Position numbers and translations under genes: made by a program. Positions 32,586-41,283 of a DNA stretch of 64,000 bases are shown here, one piece after another (positions within the stretch are counted from its first letter, which is position 1; every line of letters starts with the position of its first letter). Under the pieces are notes generated by a model. That model had not been told where the DNA came from. It ran no database searches and worked only from the letters and a program-made list of their open reading frames with translations. Location of the stretch: NCBI GenBank assembly GCA_016711345.1, contig JADJTD010000001.1, forward strand, positions 124,001 to 188,000. Direction: 5' to 3'. Source of the DNA: Chloracidobacterium sp. (GTDB taxonomy: Bacteria > Acidobacteriota > Blastocatellia > Pyrinomonadales > Pyrinomonadaceae).

Positions 32586-33863
32586 ATGAAAACTTTAAGC
32601 ATTTCAAATCTGGGAAAATACAGTACGAGGATATTAGGAATCTCTCTCGTCGTTCTGTCGGCATTTGTTGTCAATGCGTATCCGCAGAGCCGGAAGCCTG
32701 TTCACAAACCTAAGGTAAAGAATGTCGTTCGTCCGGTCTCGAACGAGACCAATCAGACCTCAAATGAAAAGGTCGTAAACATTTCAGCGGTCTCCAAAGA
32801 AATACAGCCCGTTGCGGTAGTTAATGCTCCGCTCCCTGATTTCCTGTCGGGAGAAGCAAATGTAACGGTCAACCCGAAGCAGCCTACTGTTGTGCGTCTG
32901 GGACTGGCCCAAAACGCAGTTGCTATTGTCGAATTTCCCGCTTCGGACGGAATCTATTATATCCATGAGGGAAACCCCAAGCTTGCGTCAGTGTTTCAGT
33001 CTCCGACAAAAGAAACCGACCGATCGATAACCATTTATCCGGGAGAAGGATTCGTCCCTTCAAAAGATGGGGCGACCTCTGCCGCGATCAGCCTGCAGAT
33101 GCGATCCGGCCTGGTTTTGATTCTCGAACTGGTACCGGTCAGCGACCTTAAGAAGAATGCTCACAGATGCGTTATCTCATATGACCGCGAAGCAGTTGTG
33201 TCGGCGCGGAAGGTTGCAGGACTCGCGTTTGACCTTGGCGGTGACACCAGGAATTCTCCTCCGATCAACTCACGGGCACTATCCAAACTGGTTGGTTCAG
33301 CACGGCCCGCCGAAGAGAAGATTTCTGATGCTCCAATGTCGGAGTTGAACTCAATCTCAAACGCTGTTTTCGCCGAAATACCCGAATCAAAGCGGGCGGG
33401 TTCGAAGCGAGCAATGACCGATGCTGAGATATCGAAGGCTGCAAACAAGCGGTTGGCTGACGTTCTTCGAGATCAAAAGAAGCACCTCTCCGCGTGGTCT
33501 TCACCTCTTCACGGTTTGGAACTATCACTGACCCGCGTCACCGATCTTGATTCCGAAAACCGTCTTGTTGTTATTGCGATTCGCAATTCTGCATCAACAA
33601 ATCTAAGGCTCGTTCGAGGTTCCCCTGAACTTCAGATCCAGACCCTCGACAAGGACGGCAACAGCCTTCTTACCACCAAACTCGATCTCCGCTATTTGGA
33701 AACAACCGCGTTTGAGGGCCTTGTCCAACCAGGCTCTACTACGTTCTATGCTCTTGTCTACAAATCTCCGCTCCTTGGGGTTAATCAAAAGATTCGAGTC
33801 GCCGTTGCTCAAACTGAAGCTATCGACGCTCCGATCTCAGCAACTCTTAACGGATCGAAATAA
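32586..33863 (+). CDS. VirB9/TrbG-like T4SS protein
   Basis: A 425-residue secreted protein with a signal peptide (ISLVVLSAFVVNAYPQ), a long hydrophilic linker, and beta-rich regions (PTVVRLGLAQNAVAIVEFPA, and VIAIRNSASTNLRLVRGSPE near 320-350). The latter suggests a C-terminal beta-sandwich like the VirB9 domain that binds VirB10. It is sited directly before the VirB10-like gene (12-base gap). The assignment rests on position and general shape, not on a recognised signature. Confidence 0.65.
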   Translation: MKTLSISNLGKYSTRILGISLVVLSAFVVNAYPQSRKPVHKPKVKNVVRPVSNETNQTSNEKVVNISAVSKEIQPVAVVNAPLPDFLSGEANVTVNPKQPTVVRLGLAQNAVAIVEFPASDGIYYIHEGNPKLASVFQSPTKETDRSITIYPGEGFVPSKDGATSAAISLQMRSGLVLILELVPVSDLKKNAHRCVISYDREAVVSARKVAGLAFDLGGDTRNSPPINSRALSKLVGSARPAEEKISDAPMSELNSISNAVFAEIPESKRAGSKRAMTDAEISKAANKRLADVLRDQKKHLSAWSSPLHGLELSLTRVTDLDSENRLVVIAIRNSASTNLRLVRGSPELQIQTLDKDGNSLLTTKLDLRYLETTAFEGLVQPGSTTFYALVYKSPLLGVNQKIRVAVAQTEAIDAPISATLNGSK

Positions 33864-33875
33864 AGGAGACACGCA

Positions 33876-35210
33876 ATGCAAACTACGTTAACTACAAATT
33901 CCGATATTCCGACCGCCTTACCGGACATCGAGGCAGATGAAGAACGCGAGAAAATGTTGCTGGATGATCAGAATGAACTTTCGAAGAATGAAGTTGATGA
34001 TGATGAATTGGATCTTGAAACCGGATCGGAACGAAAAACTTCCCGAACCGCGAAGGTACTAAAAACCGTTGCCGCGTTCACGGTATTCTTGTTACTGATG
34101 GGTACAGCGATCACCTGGTTCTTCGGTATGGGTTGGTTCGCTACGCCGAATCCCCAGGCCGTCAATCGAACGAGCCAAAAGGACTCGTCTCCGGCTCCAA
34201 TGACCGAGGATGAGAAACTTAAGGCTGCCCTCACAATGGTAGCGTCAAAAGAGCCAATACCAAGCAAGGACTCTGTGGTTGGGCAATCCGATGAACCGAT
34301 ATCAGTCGACAAACCCGCTACTATTGACACCGGGTCAAACGATATCTCTTCGATGTCAGCATCGCGAACGAGAACCGAGCCTTCCTTGAATGTTGGCACT
34401 GATGTCTCCCCAAGGGACGCTCTCAAACGAGAGGATCAGCCCACCAACCTGGAGACAAAGAAGAATTCTCCACAGGGTAGCAACACTTCCCTGTCAAAAT
34501 CTGTATCGTCAACCGAACCCTTAGGACGCTCGCTGTTCTTTGGAGTCACAAAGGTCAGAGATGAGCAATTTCGCAATAATAGTGCAGCGACTTCAGCGAC
34601 AACCTCGGACACACCAAAGCCAAAAGTAAGTGGCTCACTGCCGTTTGGCTCACTGCTTACGGTCCGCCTTATTGGAGCGATCTACACGCTTAGAAATTCC
34701 GGTGGGGTCGTACGTATGGAATTGACGCAACCGGTTGTAGGAAAAGGTTACTCCTATCCGGCAGGCACGACTCTAATCGGCAATCTACGGGGCGGTGAAT
34801 CCGTAAGAGCGTTCGTCAATATTATCGGCCTGATCGATCCGGTTTCTGGTGAACTGGTGAAGTTCACCGGCGAACTATTGGGAACTGACGGTGCCTCAGG
34901 GATTCCCGGAAACAGGAAAAGACTCACCGGAAAGTGGACTCGATTCTTTCGAGGCATAAAAGATACTGCCGGCTCGATATTGGGATCGGTCGGTTCTTTC
35001 CGGTCAGGGGGAACAGTAGTAATATCTGAGCCCCTGCGGAGAGGATCCGAAAAACTGTCTGAGGACACGAGTCAGTCACTGTTTGGAAACGAACCCGAGG
35101 ACACGTTCCTAGAGGTCTTAGCCGGAACCACCGGATACGTACTTGTAACGCAACTACCCGAACCGAACACTTCAATTGCCAACGCAGAAACGGGAGCAAA
35201 AAAGGAATGA
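33876..35210 (+). CDS. VirB10/TrbI-like T4SS channel protein
   Basis: A 444-residue protein with an acidic cytoplasmic N-terminus, one membrane helix (AAFTVFLLLMGTAITWFFGM, about 67-86), a Pro/Ser-rich linker, and a C-terminal beta-barrel-like domain (GSLLTVRLIGAIYTL, YSYPAGTTLIG, ending in EVLAGTTGYVLVTQLPEP). That order is that of VirB10, the protein that spans both membranes. The stop overlaps the next ATG by four bases. No VirB7-like lipoprotein gene is seen in the operon. Confidence 0.85.
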   Translation: MQTTLTTNSDIPTALPDIEADEEREKMLLDDQNELSKNEVDDDELDLETGSERKTSRTAKVLKTVAAFTVFLLLMGTAITWFFGMGWFATPNPQAVNRTSQKDSSPAPMTEDEKLKAALTMVASKEPIPSKDSVVGQSDEPISVDKPATIDTGSNDISSMSASRTRTEPSLNVGTDVSPRDALKREDQPTNLETKKNSPQGSNTSLSKSVSSTEPLGRSLFFGVTKVRDEQFRNNSAATSATTSDTPKPKVSGSLPFGSLLTVRLIGAIYTLRNSGGVVRMELTQPVVGKGYSYPAGTTLIGNLRGGESVRAFVNIIGLIDPVSGELVKFTGELLGTDGASGIPGNRKRLTGKWTRFFRGIKDTAGSILGSVGSFRSGGTVVISEPLRRGSEKLSEDTSQSLFGNEPEDTFLEVLAGTTGYVLVTQLPEPNTSIANAETGAKKE

Positions 35211-36295
35211 TTCCGTTTGACGCATCCCGTCCACAGATCAACCCTCGCGAACTTGTCTCAGACGGAAAGCCCGGTGAGCTTTTCCAACTGATGGCTGGAC
35301 ACGGATACGTGCCCGACGAGCAAGTCTTCGAAGACTTCTGTGAAAGTCTTAAGTCTGGACGGGCATGGCTTATTTCCGGTACGCGCGGCAGCGGGAAGAC
35401 TGCATTTCCCGAAGCGTTAGCCGCCGCCTGCAATCTTTCGATGTGCGTTGTTGCCGGACGCGATGGGCTAAAACAGGAAGAGATCCTCTATGACTGGGAT
35501 AATGAAGAGCAAGCCGTGTGGATGAGAGAACACCTGGCACTCGCAAAACAACTGCCACTTGAAGAGCAGGCCGAGTTTCTCGACAATGCCCGACGCTCTA
35601 AGTGGCAGCGCCGATTTCTGATTCTTGGTGAAGTAGGAATGGCATACGACTTGGCGGCAAGCGCGGCGTCGAGCACTCCAATGAAACCACCGCCGGTGTT
35701 GATCCTTGATGAAAGCGATAAGTTTGGGGCCAGCATTGAAGATTCACTTCTTATGCCGCTCGAACGTGGACTGATCTACATTCCACGATACGAAGGCGGA
35801 ACAATCGGCGTTCCCGACTGGAATTCGAGACCGATCGTGATCACGACCTCAAATGATCTGCGCCACAAACTCAGTTCGCCGTTCATTTCGAGACACGTTT
35901 ACAGCCGGTTTGCGAGTCCTTCGCTGGAAAAGGAACTTGAGATCTTATCGACAAGAAATAAACGCGCGACTTCAAACCACTTAGCACTTACAACCAAGCT
36001 AATAGACGCCGTTCGCGGAATCGCCGGAATGGAAGATCATCCGAGTGTCCGTGAGTCGATCGACATCGTTGCAGCTCTCGAACGCGACTCGGTTGAGTCT
36101 CTGAATTCGAAAAACTTGGTCCGATATTTTTGCTATTTCGTAAAGACCGGCGCGTCCAGAGAACTGCTGACTCTTCAACTCGACTATCTCTTGGCGATGA
36201 CGCACGCCTTCCACCCGGACATCGATTCGTGGCTTGGCTCGCGCGATGCCAGTTGGAAGATTAGGTGGCCGCAGCTCGCCGACAATTCGCTATGA
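35207..36295 (+). CDS. MoxR-like AAA ATPase inside the T4SS operon
   Basis: A 362-residue protein with Walker A GTRGSGKT (58-65), Walker B VLILDESDK (D168-E169), a sensor ITTSND near 223-228, and a helical C-terminal part. This is the dynein-related/MoxR AAA fold, not the VirB11 RecA-like ATPase. It lies between virB10 and virD4-like genes, a place that VirB11 can take in other systems, and no VirB11 is seen. ATPases of this type often remodel other proteins; a function in the secretion machine is inference. It overlaps VirB10 at the start and the next gene at the end (ATGA). Confidence 0.8.
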   Translation: MIPFDASRPQINPRELVSDGKPGELFQLMAGHGYVPDEQVFEDFCESLKSGRAWLISGTRGSGKTAFPEALAAACNLSMCVVAGRDGLKQEEILYDWDNEEQAVWMREHLALAKQLPLEEQAEFLDNARRSKWQRRFLILGEVGMAYDLAASAASSTPMKPPPVLILDESDKFGASIEDSLLMPLERGLIYIPRYEGGTIGVPDWNSRPIVITTSNDLRHKLSSPFISRHVYSRFASPSLEKELEILSTRNKRATSNHLALTTKLIDAVRGIAGMEDHPSVRESIDIVAALERDSVESLNSKNLVRYFCYFVKTGASRELLTLQLDYLLAMTHAFHPDIDSWLGSRDASWKIRWPQLADNSL

Positions 36296-37020
36296 ACAGA
36301 ACAGAATCCAAATTGGGGCTTTTTTCGACGATCAAACAGTCGGTGGTTCGCACTCAATACTCTGGCCTACTGGTAGTCGTTTGCGTGGTCGGCATCTACG
36401 GATTTGTCAGAATATTGATGCCGCAGAGCGAAACGGCCCAGGTTCGATTTGTTGAAACTCGTGGGCTTGAATTTGAAAAAGAGTCTTCGCCGACCGGACC
36501 GCAGACCGAAGACCCGTTCTCCGGCCTCGAGTATGATAATGCGGTAAGACTCAGAGAAACGTCGGCTTTGGGAATGGCGATCTCGTTGTCGGTGTTGTCG
36601 CTGAATACTCAAAACGGAAGACTCCCAGAGAATGTCGATCTGATAATTCGCCATCTTAATGCCGCCCGACTACTGCCGCCCGGGATTCAATCAAATTCAG
36701 CAACTATTACTTCCGAGCGAAGCACGTTTCATATCGTATATCGACGCGAACCCTTTTCATTTGAAGTACTGGCCGTACCAAAATCCGATCTAGGATCACA
36801 ATTACTTTTTAGATTTCCGCTCCCTCTAAGCGAACCCAACACCGTTCTATATTTTGAAGCGAGCCGCGATAAACCCTTTCCGGCAGCTCTTTCCACTGTT
36901 GAACAATTGAGTGCGTCAGGCTGGAGGATACGGCATTGGCGAGGTGATGTATCGTCCATCACTTCGGCAACATATGGTTCGCTGAAAGAACAGAGTGACT
37001 ATCTTCGTAACACACGGTAA
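36292..37020 (+). CDS. Membrane-anchored protein of unknown function in T4SS operon
   Basis: From the ATG at 36292 the protein has 242 residues with an N-terminal membrane helix (YSGLLVVVCVVGIYGFVRIL, about 23-42) and a soluble rest. The middle has helices and strands (LSVLSLNTQNGRLPENVDLI, FHIVYRREPFSFEVLAVP). Its start overlaps the AAA stop by four bases. I do not recognise a family; a periplasmic partner of the coupling protein is possible but unproven. Confidence 0.6.
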   Translation: MNRTESKLGLFSTIKQSVVRTQYSGLLVVVCVVGIYGFVRILMPQSETAQVRFVETRGLEFEKESSPTGPQTEDPFSGLEYDNAVRLRETSALGMAISLSVLSLNTQNGRLPENVDLIIRHLNAARLLPPGIQSNSATITSERSTFHIVYRREPFSFEVLAVPKSDLGSQLLFRFPLPLSEPNTVLYFEASRDKPFPAALSTVEQLSASGWRIRHWRGDVSSITSATYGSLKEQSDYLRNTR

Positions 37021-37031
37021 CCGATCAAGCT

Positions 37032-39049
37032 ATGTTTTCGCGTGAATGGATTGAGAAATTCGACGCTTCCTACGGAATTCCAAGGAAGGCAAATGAGCAG
37101 TATCTGCCATCGTATCAAGCGTTTTGGCAGTGGTCGGCTGACATTGGCATGTGTGTTTTCTTCATTGCTTTGGGATTACTCGGTTCAATAGTCTGCTTGT
37201 TTGCGGGATATCTTTTAGACGTTTATGGTCTGATAACTTTGGTCTTTTGGGCGATGGCTCTGATCTGTCTTGCGGGTTCGCTTGTAGATTCCTATTCACT
37301 AATGTGGGCGTACCGCGTTCGGCGTATGAGTACTGCCCATGGCTCAGCGCGGTGGGCGAAGGCATCCGATCTGATTCGCTGCGGTCTGATGAATCGGATC
37401 AGAGGATTGCCACTACCTGCAAATGCGCTTCCTCTCGCAAAAGCGTTTTGGGGTCGCGATGTATTTCTTCCCGCAAGTCAGTGGCTTCGCCACTTTGTTA
37501 TGTTCGGCCCGACCGGTTCCGGTAAATCAAAGACTTTTTTCATGTCCATGATCCGGGCGATCCTAACAAGTCATCATGTCTGGTTTACGATCCAAAGGGC
37601 GAGCTTTTCGCCCAGACTGCCCGTTCGGCCGAAACAATCTATCGTTTGGACCTCAACGATCCGACAAAAAGCGATCGGTGGAACTTCATTCCAAAATGCA
37701 GAAACGATCCTGCGTTTGCGTGTCAGATTGCCGGGATGATGCTCGGTATAGAAGGCCGACGCCGGACGAATGCCGACCCTTTCTGGGGTGATGCCGAACA
37801 GATAGCTTTGACGGCAATTTTGCTTCACATCGCGGAAGTTTACCGTGAGAAAGCTATCCCAGCGTTCGCGGCCGACTTTCTACTCTTCCTGAGCGGTGAC
37901 GGCGATCAGGCTTTCAACGATGCGATGATGAATTCGCCAAGCCTCTACGCGAAACAAGCGTATTTGGCTTTTCGCCAGGCACCGGTTCAGACTCGCGGAT
38001 CCATTTTGATAGGTTTGTACAACAAGCTTCGACCGTTCACGCTTGCACCTGCTCGGATGGTGATGATGCCGCCAACCAAAGACGAAGCGGCACTTGGTTG
38101 CCACTCGATAAACTTCGCCGACCTTCGCAAACCCGGTACCGCAATTTACCTTGTCGTCTCGGAAGGGGCCGCCGACGTCTATAAAGAGTTTATCGCTACC
38201 TTCATCGGACAGGCCGTTATGGAAATGAGGCTCGATGGTGTAAATGAACCAGAGCATCCGTGCTTCGTTCTCATAGACGAGGCTTACCAGTTGAATGTAT
38301 CGGAAGTCAAAAGAATATCGGGTATCGGTCGAGGACGCGGTGTTGGACTTGGTCTCGGATATCAGGACTTACCTCAAATGTACGACCAATACGGTCGTGA
38401 GCAGGCGAATGCGATACTCGGCACCATAATGACCAAGATCTTTCTGCCTGGCCTTGACGATGTGACTGCCGAGTACGCCTCAAAGCAGCTGGGCGAAACG
38501 ACGATCTTCTCAAAAACATTTCAGGACTTTCCGGGAAAGAAACAGGACAACACCAGATACGCGGAGCAAAAACGTGCACTCATGCTGCCGAATGAGATTC
38601 GACAAACAGCAGCTCATTCCGAAGTGTTGATTATCAGCGACACCGCCCCGCCGATCCGCGCTGCATACCCGCCTTTTGCGGTTCATAAAAACACTTATTC
38701 CACCGCGACCAAAGGCACACCCCGCGAAATCCACCTTGGAGATATTGATCCTCAATTCTCGTTTACAGACTCGGGACATGCTAACCAGGCTGCCGAACAT
38801 GACAAGGCAGCTCTCAAAGAAGTTATCTCATCTGAGGTCGATCGAATCTGTTCGAATGAACGTCTTTCAGAACTGGCTTTTCTATCTGTAGAAGAGCCAG
38901 CACTTGACTCGCTGGAACATCAATTAGACGGCGAATCGGTGAAAAAGGATCCAGTTTACAACGCTCTCAACAACCTTCCTGTCGAGGTGGGATACTTTTC
39001 TGCCGAAGGCAATGGAGGTTCTTTGGTGATTGAACACGCATCGATCTAA
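37032..39049 (+). pseudogene. virD4: VirD4/TraG-type coupling protein gene with frameshift
   Basis: The N-terminal part (37032 to about 37577) has two membrane helices and Walker A GPTGSGKS at residues 159-166. The reading frame then runs into an unrelated stretch. Adding one base near 37571 lets it continue as TSSSCLVYDPKGELFAQTA, the expected coupling-protein sequence, into the second part, which runs to 39049 with Walker B VLIDEAYQL. So one base is missing between the Walker A helix and the next strand. It may be a real null mutation, a sequencing error or, less likely, recoding. No slippery heptamer is visible. Confidence 0.85.
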
Positions 39050-39054
39050 AACGC

Positions 39055-39579
39055 ATGTTAAATAGACTCAAGATCTCGCTCATCCTAGCCCCGCTGGCCC
39101 TCACAATTTTGATCGGCGTCTATGTCTACTCCCTTTGGTCGCAGGAACGAAAGCGAAGCTCAGAAATCCCCGTTGACGCAACCGCATCGATGAACAGAGA
39201 TCTGGTGAAGTTCCACCAAAAACGCGGTTCGTTCCCCGCAACGCTGAAAGATCTCGAAGGCGTCGTCTGGGAAAAGAAGGATCGAAATTACGTTTCGGAC
39301 GGACATTCAATGATCCACAGAAACTACTTCTATCTTTACTCAAGAATTGACCAAAATCGGTTCACTCTCTGGGCCATCCCAATCGGCAAAGAGCGTGAGG
39401 AGGCATCAACATTATTTTTAGTAGGAACGCCTATGAAAAAAAGAACATGGAAAGGAGCCGCTCTCACTGTAGAAGATGTCGGCAAACTACCCCGGTTGTT
39501 ACCGATCGAACAGGATCTGGCTCTTAGAGGAATGGTTGAGCAGGTAGATCACAAAGCGGTGTACTCGAATTCGAAGTAA
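39055..39579 (+). CDS. Small membrane-anchored protein of unknown function
   Basis: A 174-residue protein with a single N-terminal membrane helix (LILAPLALTILIGVYVYSLW) and a soluble part containing FHQKRGSFPATLKDLEGVVW, like the N-terminal part of pilin-type proteins but without a prepilin peptidase site. It starts five bases after the coupling-protein stop and closes the T4SS operon. The role is unknown. Confidence 0.6.
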   Translation: MLNRLKISLILAPLALTILIGVYVYSLWSQERKRSSEIPVDATASMNRDLVKFHQKRGSFPATLKDLEGVVWEKKDRNYVSDGHSMIHRNYFYLYSRIDQNRFTLWAIPIGKEREEASTLFLVGTPMKKRTWKGAALTVEDVGKLPRLLPIEQDLALRGMVEQVDHKAVYSNSK

Positions 39580-39594
39580 AGTATTTCTTTGCGA

Positions 39595-39617
39595 AAAGTA
39601 CCGAAAAGTGGTACTTT
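39595..39617. promoter_or_regulatory. 23-bp inverted repeat, probable AbiEi operator
   Basis: AAAGTACC and GGTACTTT flank a 7-base spacer, 23 bases in total, ending 18 bases before the AbiEi ATG at 39636. AbiEi antitoxins are known to bind 23-bp inverted repeats ahead of their operon, so this fits an autoregulatory operator. A less perfect AAAG/CTTT repeat lies just upstream. Confidence 0.7.
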
Positions 39618-39635
39618 GTGCAAAGGATTACTTTC

Positions 39636-40454
39636 ATGAGATCACAAAGTTCGCAACTTAGAGTCGAAGAATGGGTAGATAAGGAAATTGCTTTCGGCCG
39701 GAGCGCTTTCTCTCTGGATCGAGTTGAGAGTGAGCTGCCGCAGTATTCTGAAACCGCGATCAAACGTTCTCTGAACCGATTATCACGAAAGGGCACCATA
39801 ATTTCCGCCCACAAGGGCTATTACGTTATTGTCACGCCTCAATACTCTTCACGCGGGATTCTTCCTCCGGCACTATTTATTGACGGACTAATGCGTTTCT
39901 TGGAGCGTTCATATTACGTTGGCCTTTTAAACGCTGCTGCATTTTACGGCGCGGCACACCAGGTGCCTCAAGAGTTCTTTGTTTTTACGAGTTTTCCGCC
40001 CATGAGGCCGACCGTGAAGAAGGGGATAAAGGTAAACTACATAACAAGAAAAGAGATCCCAGATGACCTTCTCGAAGACCGAAAGACCGATACTGGAGTT
40101 GTTAAGATTTCCTCGCCAGAACTTACAGCAGCCGACTTGGTACAGCACCATAAAAGAGTCGGCGGTTTGAACCGAGTAGTTGAAGTGCTCTCAGAGCTGA
40201 CCGAAGCGATCCGTATCGAGAAACTAAACAACGAGTTTATTCAGTTCGTTCCAACTGCCGTAATTCAGCGGCTCGGTTACCTGCTCGAAACAGCAACAGA
40301 TTCAGAATCCCTCGCCGACGGGCTGTATAAAGCCGCGGCATTAAATGCCGAAAAGTTCTTTCCTGTGCCATTAAGTACAACAAAAAGGAAACGTGGATTT
40401 CCGGTTGAAACGAGATGGAATGTAGTTGTAAATGAAACGATAGATACCGAATAG
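39636..40454 (+). CDS. AbiEi-type antitoxin/regulator of type IV TA system
   Basis: A 272-residue protein from the ATG at 39636 (a TTG at 39618 would run through the operator). The N-terminal winged-helix part carries LPQYSETAIKRSLNRLSRKG at about 33-52. The middle region matches the AbiEi family, followed by a C-terminal part of about 100 residues. AbiEi represses the abiE operon through the repeat just ahead and counters the AbiEii nucleotidyltransferase. Its stop overlaps the next start (TAGTG), so the pair is coupled. Confidence 0.85.
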   Translation: MRSQSSQLRVEEWVDKEIAFGRSAFSLDRVESELPQYSETAIKRSLNRLSRKGTIISAHKGYYVIVTPQYSSRGILPPALFIDGLMRFLERSYYVGLLNAAAFYGAAHQVPQEFFVFTSFPPMRPTVKKGIKVNYITRKEIPDDLLEDRKTDTGVVKISSPELTAADLVQHHKRVGGLNRVVEVLSELTEAIRIEKLNNEFIQFVPTAVIQRLGYLLETATDSESLADGLYKAAALNAEKFFPVPLSTTKRKRGFPVETRWNVVVNETIDTE

Positions 40455-41242
40455 TGATTCCTACCGCATATATCACCCAATGGGCCAATTTCGTCCCATG
40501 GCAGACAAATGAACAGGTCGAGCAGGACCTTGTGATCACACGCGCCATTGTGGAAATCTTTTCGGATGATTTCCTACGCGAACGACTAGCGTTTCGCGGC
40601 GGCACCGCTCTTCATAAACTCTACTTGACCCCGCAACCTCGGTATTCCGAAGATATCGATCTCGTTCAGATCAAACCTGAACCAATTAAAGAAACGCTTG
40701 CTCGCCTTCAAAGTAGGCTTGAATTCGTCGGTACGGCATCTGTTGCTCAGAAGAAAGACAATAATACTCTCCGTTTTCGATACGAATCGGAAATACCACC
40801 GGTCCAACCGTTGAAACTAAAAGTCGAAATAAACTGCCGCGAGCATTTTAACGTGATGGGATTGCAGGAGTTTCCCTTTGCAACGGAATCGGACTGGTTT
40901 AGCGGAAGTACCGATATTGTCACGTATAGGATCGAAGAGCTTCTCGGAACGAAGCTTAGGGCTCTGTATCAGCGTCGCAAAGGGCGCGACCTCTACGATC
41001 TTTATAAGGCGTATCAAGAGCAACGGCCAGATTCTCAACAGATCATTGAAGTTTATCGGAAGTATATCGCTTTTTCCGTAGACAATCCGCCAACCAGAAA
41101 ACAGTTTCTCCGGAACCTCGAAACCAAGATGGAGGACAACGAGTTCCTAGGCGACACACGGGCGTTGTTGAGACCAACGGAACAGTATGATGCTAATGAG
41201 GCATTTAATTTCATAAAGGATGAACTTATTGAAAAGCTCTAG
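40454..41242 (+). CDS. AbiEii-type nucleotidyltransferase toxin
   Basis: A 262-residue protein with the nucleotidyltransferase signature: FRGGTALHKLYL (GG at 49-50) and RYSEDIDL (S65, E66, D67, D69), the metal-binding motif of AbiEii/AbiGii toxins. The start codon is GTG at 40454. Such toxins block growth when phage or loss of the element relieves the antitoxin. Their target is tRNA or another RNA in characterised members. The gene ends convergently with the unknown minus-strand gene at 41284. Confidence 0.88.
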   Translation: MIPTAYITQWANFVPWQTNEQVEQDLVITRAIVEIFSDDFLRERLAFRGGTALHKLYLTPQPRYSEDIDLVQIKPEPIKETLARLQSRLEFVGTASVAQKKDNNTLRFRYESEIPPVQPLKLKVEINCREHFNVMGLQEFPFATESDWFSGSTDIVTYRIEELLGTKLRALYQRRKGRDLYDLYKAYQEQRPDSQQIIEVYRKYIAFSVDNPPTRKQFLRNLETKMEDNEFLGDTRALLRPTEQYDANEAFNFIKDELIEKL

Positions 41243-41283
41243 GCTTCTGGTTTGCCGATCAGGTAAATCGAGGCGTACTTAAG

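Noticed and set aside
37032..39049. Programmed frameshift in the VirD4 gene
   Set aside because: There is no slippery heptamer or nearby stem-loop at about 37571, and a plain one-base insertion restores the family sequence, so a mutation or sequencing error is simpler.
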